The notes beneath the pieces were generated by a model. It saw only the letters and a list, made by a program, of their open reading frames with translations, was not told the origin of the DNA and made no database searches. Below are positions 1 through 5,453 of a DNA stretch of 9,339 bases, piece after piece. This stretch comes from Chloroflexota bacterium (GTDB taxonomy: Bacteria; Chloroflexota; Dehalococcoidia; SM23-28-2; RBG-16-64-32), in the NCBI GenBank assembly GCA_022563285.1, contig JADFNQ010000042.1, positions 1-9,339 on the forward strand, read 5' to 3'. Position 1 is the stretch's first letter; every line of letters starts with the position of its first letter. A program made the translations under genes and the position numbers.

Positions 1-1521
1 GACCTACAACTCGACCCCGCATATCCAGGTCTACAGTTCCATCGGCTGGAACGCGCCCGTGATACCAACTTTTGGTCGGTCCGCGTCAGCCGCGATATCC
101 GCCTGATAGTGCACCGGTCCTCAAACAGCTTCATGCTCTGCTACGTGGCTCACCATGACGACGCCTACCAATGGGCCGAGCGCCGCAAACTGGAGATTCA
201 CCCCAAAACCGGGGCAGCTCAATTGGTTGAAGTACGGGAGACCGTCCAAGAAATCATTATTCCCGTATATGTCGAAGTTGAAGAACCGGCTCCACCGAAG
301 CCTCCTCTCTTCAGAGGAATCTCCGAAGACACCCTGCTAGGCTACGGCGTGCCAGTAGAGTGGCTGGACGACGTCCGCGCCGCCAACGAAGATACCGTAC
401 TGGACCTCGCGGGCCATCTCCCCAGCGAGGCCGCAGAAGCCCTGCTCGACCTGGCAACCGGGGTAACGCCACAGCTACCGTTACCTGTAACCGTTGGCAC
501 AGACCCATTTGAACACCCCGACGCTCAGCGCCGATTCCGCGTAATGAGCAACGTCGAAGAGCTTGAGCGGGCCTTAGACTACCCCTGGGAGAAATGGACG
601 GTCTTCTTACATCCCGCCCAGCGGCAGCTAGTTGAACGAGACTTCAACGGACCGGCCAGGGTTTCGGGTACAGCGGGCACGGGCAAGACAATAGTGGCCC
701 TCCACCGCGCGGTGTTCCTCGCCCGATCTAACCCGGATTCGCGGGTGCTCCTCACCACATTCTCCGACACACTATCCAACGCTTTACGGTCCAAGCTTCG
801 GGTACTACTCAGCAATGAGCCACGGCTAGGCGAGCGTTTGGAAGTACATTCGATGAACGCCATTGGACTGCGACTCTACGAGCTGAATGTCGGTCGGCCG
901 CAAATCGCCTCCCGAGACCTGATTGTCGAATTACTGGGGGACGCCACCTCAAACGTAGACGGAAATAGGTTCTCCTCTAACTTCTTGATTACCGAGTGGG
1001 AGCAAGTGGTGGATGCGTGGCAGTTGGAGAACTGGGAGGCTTATCGGGATGTGGTACGCCTCGGCAGAAAGACGCGGCTCCCGGAGGCGCAGCGCACGGT
1101 CTTGTGGTCCATCTTCGAGCGCGTTCGTAGCAAGTTGCAAGCGCGCAAACTAATCACACACGCGAAACTGTTCAGCTCACTCGCGGCGGCGATCTCGAAG
1201 AACAAGAAAGTGGTCTTCGACTTCGCGGTCGTGGACGAGGCGCAGGACATCAGCGTCGCCCATCTCCGGTTCTTTGCCGCCCTGGGCGGAGGTCGGCCCA
1301 ACGCTCTCTTTTTCGCCGGCGACCTCGGCCAGCGCATCTTCCAGCAGCCCTTCTCCTGGAAATCCCTCGGCGTAGATATTCGCGGCCGCTCCCGCACGTT
1401 GCCTCCAGCTAACGGCAGAAAGCCGGAGGGGCAGACCTCTCCTATGTGCGAGATGAACGCGAACCCCTTGCCGTCGTTCACCCCCAGGGCGGGCCGGTCC
1501 AGCCCGTCCTGGAAGCGGTAG
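1..1521 (+). CDS. RelE-like domain fused to UvrD/Rep-type SF1 helicase, partial at 5' end and truncated at 3' end
   Basis: The frame is open from base 1, so the true start lies upstream; the Met at 109 is internal. The first ~70 codons (FWSVRVSRDIRLIV, then CYVAHHDDAYQWAERR) look like the C-terminal half of a RelE/ParE-type toxin fold. A linker follows, then an SF1A helicase: Q-motif region HPAQRQLV (610-633), Walker A GTAGTGKT (667-690), motif Ia LLTTFSDTL (748-774), motif II VVDEAQD (1228-1248) and motif III-like FFAGDLGQRIFQ (1309-1344). Such helicases unwind or translocate on nucleic acid using ATP. Helicase similarity stops at GRSRTL (1384-1401), where a motif IV-like NYR segment is expected. 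The last 39 codons are antisense of the radical SAM gene, so motifs IV-VI are missing. About 467 native codons remain of what is normally roughly 700. CTA, TTA and ATA codons and lower GC set it apart from its neighbours. Helicase assignment is secure; the RelE-like call is by pattern memory. Confidence 0.85.
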   Translation, partial: DLQLDPAYPGLQFHRLERARDTNFWSVRVSRDIRLIVHRSSNSFMLCYVAHHDDAYQWAERRKLEIHPKTGAAQLVEVRETVQEIIIPVYVEVEEPAPPKPPLFRGISEDTLLGYGVPVEWLDDVRAANEDTVLDLAGHLPSEAAEALLDLATGVTPQLPLPVTVGTDPFEHPDAQRRFRVMSNVEELERALDYPWEKWTVFLHPAQRQLVERDFNGPARVSGTAGTGKTIVALHRAVFLARSNPDSRVLLTTFSDTLSNALRSKLRVLLSNEPRLGERLEVHSMNAIGLRLYELNVGRPQIASRDLIVELLGDATSNVDGNRFSSNFLITEWEQVVDAWQLENWEAYRDVVRLGRKTRLPEAQRTVLWSIFERVRSKLQARKLITHAKLFSSLAAAISKNKKVVFDFAVVDEAQDISVAHLRFFAALGGGRPNALFFAGDLGQRIFQQPFSWKSLGVDIRGRSRTLPPANGRKPEGQTSPMCEMNANPLPSFTPRAGRSSPSWKR

Positions 1522-2348
1522 CCCGCCCCCGCCACCGGCCCCGCCGCCTTCCCGCCGGACTCCTGTTCCGCCCTCGCCCTCTGGACCGCCACCCGGCGGT
1601 AAGCCGGCGCCGCCGTACTCTTGATATCGAACGGGGCCCGGCGGGAGAGGTCGTACAGCCAGTGGAAGAGGCGCTCGTGCTCCTCGGCGGAGACCATGTC
1701 CTCCGCCTTCCCGCGACCGGTGGGCACCAGGAAGAACACGCTCCACTGCACCGCCCCCGCCTTCGCCACCATATCCGGCATCTGCTCCAGCACCGCCAGG
1801 TTGTAGCGGCTGACGGTCGTATTTATCTGGAGCGTCAGCCCTGACTCACGCACGTCGCGCATGACCTCCAGCGTCCGCCGGAAAGAGCCGCTGAAGCCCC
1901 GGAAGCGGTCGTGCACCTCCGCCGTCGGCCCGTCCAGGCTGATGGCGACCCGGCGGACGCCGGCCTGGCGCACCCGCGTCAGGTTCTTGGGGGTGACCAG
2001 CGCCGTGGCGCTGGGTGTGAGCGACGTGCGTAGCCCCTTCTCGACGGCGTAGGCCAGCAGTTCGTACACGTCGCGGCGCATAAGCGGGTCGCCACCCGTT
2101 ATCACCAGGATCGGGTCGCCCAGCTCGTGGATCTGGTCGATTACGCCCATCGCCTCGGCGGTCGTCAGCTCGCGGGGGTCGGGGCGGGGCTGCGCTTCGG
2201 CGCGGCAGTGGAGGCAGGACAGGGCGCAGGCGCGGGTGACCTCCCAGGCCAGTGTGAACGGGGCCAGGTCGAAGTCGGCTGCGGCCAGGCGGGTGTCGTT
2301 CCGCCGCCGCAGCGCCTGCGCCCGCGACCCCAGCGCGCCGCTCCTCAC
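1041..2348 (-). CDS. Radical SAM protein, TIGR04053/AhbD-like, 3'-truncated with foreign tail
   Basis: The 4Fe-4S/SAM-binding motif CALSCLHC (C41, C45, C48 from the chosen start) follows the strand LAWEVTRA. The family's GGDP motif, then SLTPSATALVT, VAISLDGP, INTTVSRYNL and FFLVPTGRGK match radical SAM/SPASM proteins of the TIGR04053 group, relatives of the heme synthase AhbD. Start: GTG at 2348 is preferred over GTG at 2387 because it overlaps the upstream stop (GTGA) and has GGGAGG 8 nt before it. Native sequence ends near residue 322 (GGNVRERP). The remaining ~113 codons to 1041 are antisense of the helicase gene. The lost part should hold the CxxC...C cluster of the C-terminal SPASM region; only the first candidate cysteine (GEVCPSG) remains. 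As read here the product would probably lack its auxiliary cluster. Its exact reaction is unknown; tetrapyrrole side-chain decarboxylation is an inference from AhbD similarity and from the AhbC-like partner. Confidence 0.85.
   Translation of the reverse strand: MRSGALGSRAQALRRRNDTRLAAADFDLAPFTLAWEVTRACALSCLHCRAEAQPRPDPRELTTAEAMGVIDQIHELGDPILVITGGDPLMRRDVYELLAYAVEKGLRTSLTPSATALVTPKNLTRVRQAGVRRVAISLDGPTAEVHDRFRGFSGSFRRTLEVMRDVRESGLTLQINTTVSRYNLAVLEQMPDMVAKAGAVQWSVFFLVPTGRGKAEDMVSAEEHERLFHWLYDLSRRAPFDIKSTAAPAYRRVAVQRARAEQESGGKAAGPVAGAGYRFQDGLDRPALGVNDGKGFAFISHIGEVCPSGFLPLAGGNVRERPRISTPRDFQEKGCWKMRWPRSPAKKRALGRPPPRAAKNRRWATLMSCASSTTAKSKTTFLFFEIAAASELNSFACVISLRACNLLRTRSKMDHKTVRCASGSRVFLPRRTTSR
1383..1403. 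other. Chimeric junction where two convergent genes are both truncated
   Basis: On the plus strand these bases encode the last helicase-like residues (GRSRTL); on the minus strand they encode the last radical-SAM-like residues (GNVRERP). Left of here the minus frame is antisense helicase, and right of here the plus frame is antisense radical SAM. Bases 1387-1403 are identical over 17 nt to 2628-2644, the matching GNVRER codons of the neighbouring radical SAM gene. About 20 nt (1383-1402) fit the conserved residues of both families, so the parent genes probably shared this word. This could be a microhomology recombination scar or an assembly misjoin. The sequence alone cannot tell them apart. 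Confidence 0.75.
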
Positions 2349-2362
2349 CCTGTCGACCTCCC
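2345..2362 (-). promoter_or_regulatory. GTGA stop/start overlap with Shine-Dalgarno site
   Basis: The TGA of the upstream radical SAM gene (2347-2345) overlaps the GTG of the downstream one (2348-2346) by two bases in the tetranucleotide GTGA. GGGAGG at 2362-2357 lies 8 nt before the GTG, inside the end of the upstream gene. This arrangement decides the downstream start and suggests translational coupling of the two proteins. Confidence 0.75.
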
Positions 2363-3601
2363 GGCCGCCTGGACCGGCACCGGCCACTCATTGGACGCTT
2401 CCGCTTCCGGGGAGCCTGCCTCTAGCCCGATCTCCTCGTCGCTGAGGTAGCAGGACGGGTCCGGGGCCAGAAAATCGCCGAAGTAGCTCTCCGCCCGGGC
2501 CCGCAGGTTGCCGTTGCAGAGATCCAGGAAGCGGCAGCCCCGACAACGCCCCTTCAGGTGGGACCGACGGTCCTTCAGGATCGCCATCCGGGGGTGCGAC
2601 GTGTCCGGCCAGATGGAGCTGAACGGGCGCTCCCGCACGTTGCCGAAGCTGTAGCGCCAGGAGAACTGGTCCGCGTGCACGTTCCCCAGCGGGTCGATGG
2701 AGGTGATCCCGATGCCGGATTGATTGCCGCCGTTCCAGGCCAGCAGTCGCCGGGCCTCCTCCGCCCGCTCCGGCTCCTCCTCCCGCAAACGCAGGTAGAG
2801 GTAGGCGGAGTCCGCGTGATTGTCCACCGTCAGTATCTCCTTTACCACGCCCCGGCGCTGGAACTCCTTCACCCGCTGGAACAGGTACTCCACCGTGCGC
2901 CGCGTCTCCGCCGGGCTGAGGTCAAACTTCCGGATGCGGTCGCCGCGGCCGGCGTAGGCCAGGTGGTACATGCAGAACCGCGGGATCCCCTCCGATTCCA
3001 GGAGGTCCAGCACGCCGGGAAGCTCGTCGGCGTTCTTGCGGTGCAGGGTAAAGCGTACCCCCACCTTCACCCCTCGGTCGCGGCAGCGGCGGATCCCGGC
3101 CAGCGCCTCATCGAACGCCCCTTTGTGGCCGCGCACCTTGTCGTGCACCTCCCTGAGCCCGTCCAGGCTGATGCCGACGTAGGCGAAACCGGCCTCGCGG
3201 ATCCGCTCCGCCACCTCCTCCGAGATCAGGGTGCCGTTGGTGGAGAGCACGCAACGGAGGCCACGGCGGCTGGCGTGGGCGGACAGCTCGAAGATGTCGG
3301 GCCTCATGAGGGGTTCGCCGCCGGAGAAGATCATCGTCGGCGATCCGAAGGCAGCCACATCATCGATGAGGCGAAGCCCCTCCTCCGTCGTCAGTTCGCC
3401 TGGGTACTCCCGGTTCTCGGACTCGGAGTAGCAGTGCATGCAGTGCAGGTTGCAGCGGCGGGTGGCGTTCCAGACCACGACCGGCTTCTTGTCCGCCGAG
3501 AAGTGGATGAGGTGAGGCGGCAACCTAGACGTAGACCGGCCGTGACGGAGGGCGTCTGCGGGGCTTACGTTGCCGTCCAGGAGACTCGAAACGGGAAGCA
3601 T
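2345..3601 (-). CDS. AhbC/NirJ-like radical SAM protein (12,18-didecarboxysiroheme deacetylase-like)
   Basis: The 418-residue protein carries the radical SAM motif CNLHCMHC (C50, C54, C57) after VVVWNATRR, then FSGGEPLMR, STNGTLI, VGISLDG and a C-terminal cluster region with C353, C356, C362 and C384 (CRGC, LDLCNGN, DPSC). The N-terminus (LLDGNVSPADALRHGR), YHLAYAGRGD, LTVDNHADS, HADQF and SFGNVRERPFSSIW closely follow AhbC of sulfate reducers as I remember it. AhbC removes acetate side chains from 12,18-didecarboxysiroheme in the siroheme-dependent heme route; NirJ relatives act in heme d1 synthesis. The usual first SPASM cysteine is replaced by HADQ, also as in AhbC. The ATG at 3601 matches the AhbC N-terminus, with GAGG about 10 nt upstream. 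A ~30-residue acidic C-terminal extension follows the last cysteine. No ahbA/ahbB (nirD-like) gene is in view, so the choice between heme b, heme d1 and another tetrapyrrole role remains open. Confidence 0.88.
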   Translation of the reverse strand: MLPVSSLLDGNVSPADALRHGRSTSRLPPHLIHFSADKKPVVVWNATRRCNLHCMHCYSESENREYPGELTTEEGLRLIDDVAAFGSPTMIFSGGEPLMRPDIFELSAHASRRGLRCVLSTNGTLISEEVAERIREAGFAYVGISLDGLREVHDKVRGHKGAFDEALAGIRRCRDRGVKVGVRFTLHRKNADELPGVLDLLESEGIPRFCMYHLAYAGRGDRIRKFDLSPAETRRTVEYLFQRVKEFQRRGVVKEILTVDNHADSAYLYLRLREEEPERAEEARRLLAWNGGNQSGIGITSIDPLGNVHADQFSWRYSFGNVRERPFSSIWPDTSHPRMAILKDRRSHLKGRCRGCRFLDLCNGNLRARAESYFGDFLAPDPSCYLSDEEIGLEAGSPEAEASNEWPVPVQAAGRSTG

Positions 3602-3622
3602 CTCACGCTGTCCTCGCTTTCA

Positions 3623-3651
3623 ATCCAAACGGAACCCGCTCCCGCTGTCAA
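3623..3651 (-). promoter_or_regulatory. Candidate sigma-70-type promoter of the radical SAM operon
   Basis: Read on the minus strand, a perfect TTGACA (3651-3646) is followed by a 17-nt spacer and TTGGAT (3628-3623), a weak -10 that keeps the first and last T. Transcription would begin about 15 nt before the ATG at 3601. Its position just upstream of the operon supports it; the poor -10 limits confidence. Confidence 0.45.
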
Positions 3652-3673
3652 TCCGGTGGGGCCCCGTTGCGCT

Positions 3674-3690
3674 GTGGGGTTTTCCCCCAC
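3674..3690 (-). terminator. Weak hairpin downstream of the TetR gene
   Basis: GTGGGG (3674-3679) pairs with CCCCAC (3685-3690) across a 5-nt loop, 31 bases beyond the TetR stop. There is no T-tract after the stem on either strand, so it is a poor intrinsic terminator. It lies upstream of the radical SAM promoter candidate and could limit read-through. Apart from this hairpin and that promoter, the 119-bp gap 3602-3720 shows nothing I can identify. Confidence 0.2.
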
Positions 3691-3720
3691 TCCCCTCGCA
3701 AGGGCACCCCCTGGACGAGC

Positions 3721-4413
3721 CTAGCGGCCTGGTGTCGCCTCTCCGTCCCCCGGCCGCCGCTTTAGGTGCCTGGCGAAGCCCTGGGCCACGGTCTCAGTGT
3801 GGCGGCGCAGCTCCGCGGTCAGGAAGCCGGAGCGCCTTCGCGACCTCCCGAGATCCAGCAGGCGATCCATGAACGTCCCGAACATCAGGTTCACCCAGGA
3901 GTTCGCCGCCTCGACGATGTCAATGGAGCGGTCGATCTCGCTCCTGCCTTGATAACGGGCCAGAAGCTCATGGATGCCTCTGCGCCACCTCTCCATCAGC
4001 TCCTGATGGACGTCCCGGGCCGCTTTGTCTCCCCGCAGGACTTCCACGATCACCATCCGTAGCAAGTCAGCGTTCTCGTCCCACAGCTGGGCGCTGGCGA
4101 TGGCGTTGGCCGCTAGCTGTTGACGCAGCGGGATCTCTGCCGGCAGGTGCTCCAGCTCGTCCAGCGCCGTCATGAAGCCCCGTTGCTCGTACAGCGCCTC
4201 CACGATCGCCCGCTTGGAGGGGAAGTGGTAGTAGATCGCTGCCTCGGTGAGGCCCACGGAGCGGGCCAGCCCGCGGATGGACGTCCCGTGGAAGCCGTCT
4301 CTGGAGAACAGCCTCAGAGCGGCGGCCAGGATGCGACGTCGGGTCCGGTGGCCGCCTCTTGGGGACGGCCGCGATGTCGCTCTGACCGGATTGGACGGGC
4401 GCAGTCTTGACAT
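3721..4413 (-). CDS. TetR/AcrR-family transcriptional repressor
   Basis: The 230-residue protein has a basic N-terminal arm (residues 1-27), then the classic TetR DNA-binding domain: RRRILAAALRLFSRDGFHGT, with the helix-turn-helix at about 45-64 (IRGLARSVGLTEAAIYYHF) and the conserved FPSK that follows. The remaining ~150 residues form the variable ligand-binding and dimerisation domain. Family members bind palindromes as dimers and release DNA when a small ligand binds. The gene diverges from the acyl-CoA operon at 4584, and the palindrome at 4431-4463 lies 18 nt before its ATG. The simplest reading is autoregulation plus control of that operon, with an acyl-CoA or related ligand as inducer (inference). 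The Shine-Dalgarno region before the ATG at 4413 is weak, which could mean low expression or a leaderless transcript. Control of the downstream radical SAM genes by read-through is possible but unsupported. Confidence 0.93.
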   Translation of the reverse strand: MSRLRPSNPVRATSRPSPRGGHRTRRRILAAALRLFSRDGFHGTSIRGLARSVGLTEAAIYYHFPSKRAIVEALYEQRGFMTALDELEHLPAEIPLRQQLAANAIASAQLWDENADLLRMVIVEVLRGDKAARDVHQELMERWRRGIHELLARYQGRSEIDRSIDIVEAANSWVNLMFGTFMDRLLDLGRSRRRSGFLTAELRRHTETVAQGFARHLKRRPGDGEATPGR

Positions 4414-4430
4414 GTTCTTGCAGACGTGTT

Positions 4431-4463
4431 ATTAAACGAGCGTTAGGTTAACGTTCGTTCAAT
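4431..4463. promoter_or_regulatory. Tandem-palindrome operator candidate for the TetR repressor
   Basis: A 33-bp inverted repeat centred on 4447 pairs 13 of 15 positions per arm around a 3-nt centre. Inside it are two self-palindromic units, AACGAGCGTT (4435-4444) and AACGTTCGTT (4450-4459), each AACG-NN-CGTT and 15 bp apart centre to centre. It sits in the only clearly AT-rich patch between the divergent genes, where both promoters must lie. The layout fits a TetR operator that could take two dimers. I could not assign -35/-10 boxes with confidence; a weak plus-strand pair is TTAGGT (4443-4448) and TAATCT (4464-4469), with a short 15-nt spacer. Confidence 0.7.
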
Positions 4464-4544
4464 TAATCTAGAGAATCTCCTCCCCGGTGTCAAGTGGACA
4501 GTAGACGGTGCCCTGGGGATGCCGATAGCAAGGAGGGCGATCCC

Positions 4545-4580
4545 GTGCGGCTGGTAGTCGTGCTCTGGCGGGGAGCCTAG
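4545..4580 (+). CDS. Possible 11-codon leader ORF ahead of the acyl-CoA operon
   Basis: AAGGAGG (4530-4536) lies 8 nt before GTG at 4545, which opens MRLVVVLWRGA ending in TAG (4578-4580). The next gene starts at 4584, one codon after this stop and in the same frame. A bulged hairpin pairs GGGATGCC (4516-4523) with GGC and ATCCC (4536-4544) and places most of this ribosome site in its loop. It could be a leader peptide coupled to the next gene, or the first gene's original start now closed by a stop. A site this short may also be chance. Confidence 0.3.
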   Translation: MRLVVVLWRGA

Positions 4581-4583
4581 GCG

Positions 4584-5441
4584 GTGGCCACGGAAGGGCG
4601 CGGGCGAAAGCGCAGGCGCTCCATCGGCGAGTTCATGAACAGCGGCGACTGGAGCGACTACTGGACCACTCGCATCAGCCGCGCCGAGCAGGGGCGCATC
4701 TGGGTGCGCGGCTACCCTCTGGAGGAGATCATCGAGAAGCTCTCCTTCGTAGAATCGATGTGGCTGCTGCTCCGGGGCGAGCTCCCCACAAAGCAGCAGG
4801 CAGCCATCTGGGAGCTGACCATGAAGGTGGCGATGGACCAGCAGTTCATTAGCTCCGCGGCCTGCGCCGCCCGCTTCGTCGCCTCCGCCCACCCCGAGTC
4901 CCCGATCCCCGCCGTGGCTGCCGGAATCCTCGCCCACGGCTCCGTCACCGGTTCCCCCCGCCCGGCTGCGGAGATGATCTACGGGGCTCACGAGCTCATG
5001 CAACGTGAGGGGCTGAGCAGGGAGGATGCGGCGGCCAGCGCCGTGGACCGCTATCTCCAGGAGCAGGGGACGGTACCCGGCTTCGGTCACCCTATCCACA
5101 AGGAGACGGAGCCCCGGGCGGAACTGCTGCGGCGCAAGGTGCGGGATCTCGGCGGATGGGGCGAAAAAGCCCAGCTATTCGAGGCGATCCACGCCGCCCT
5201 CAGCCGGCGGCTGGGCAAGACCCTACCCATAAACCTGGCCGGCATGGTGGCCGCCGTCTACTGCGAGCTGGGCTTCGACCCGGTCGAGATCGAGGCGCTG
5301 GCCGCCGTAGGCTACGGCTACGCCATCGTCGCCCACGTGACGGAAGAGATACGCGAAGGCGTGCCCCTGCGCGTCATCCCCGACGCCCTGGGGGCGAAGT
5401 ACGCCGGGCCGTCGGAGCGCCACATCCCGGACGACTGGTAA
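4584..5441 (+). CDS. Citrate synthase superfamily protein, citryl-CoA lyase-like
   Basis: At 285 residues this is far shorter than citrate synthase (about 430) and matches the stand-alone citryl-CoA lyase class related to the C-terminal domain of ATP-citrate lyase. Recognisable segments are IWVRGYPLEEIIEKL and SMWLLLRGELPT (39-69), the catalytic-histidine loop VPGFGHPIHK (H169), PINLAGMVAAVYCELGF (215-231) and VAHVTEEIREG (249-259). Citryl-CoA lyases split citryl-CoA into acetyl-CoA and oxaloacetate. Two signatures are altered: where relatives usually have NVDG with the catalytic Asp, this has NLAG (Ala at 219), and the glycine-rich motif near residues 118-127 reads HGSVTGSPRP. It may therefore act on a different CoA thioester or have lost activity (inference). 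The GTG at 4584 has GGGGAG about 8 nt upstream. The first 13 residues are strongly basic. It is the first gene of the operon, and the next starts 12 nt after it. Confidence 0.82.
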   Translation: MATEGRGRKRRRSIGEFMNSGDWSDYWTTRISRAEQGRIWVRGYPLEEIIEKLSFVESMWLLLRGELPTKQQAAIWELTMKVAMDQQFISSAACAARFVASAHPESPIPAVAAGILAHGSVTGSPRPAAEMIYGAHELMQREGLSREDAAASAVDRYLQEQGTVPGFGHPIHKETEPRAELLRRKVRDLGGWGEKAQLFEAIHAALSRRLGKTLPINLAGMVAAVYCELGFDPVEIEALAAVGYGYAIVAHVTEEIREGVPLRVIPDALGAKYAGPSERHIPDDW

Positions 5442-5453
5442 GGAGGAACCGCC

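Noticed and set aside
1402..1521. Last 39 codons of the helicase frame as a genuine C-terminus
   Set aside because: They are the exact antisense of radical SAM codons and have no helicase similarity; they reflect the junction.
1..1521. Insertion sequence or transposon explaining the junction
   Set aside because: No transposase, terminal inverted repeats or target duplication was seen around 1383-1403; the only repeat is the 17-bp match, explained by homologous radical SAM codons.
2345..3720. Radical SAM pair as a peptide-maturation (RiPP) system
   Set aside because: No short precursor-like ORF with a ribosome site was found beside the pair, and the first protein matches AhbC much better than peptide maturases.
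2558..3724. 388-codon plus-strand open frame opposite the AhbC-like gene
   Set aside because: The opposite strand carries all the radical SAM and cluster motifs; this frame shows none of any family.
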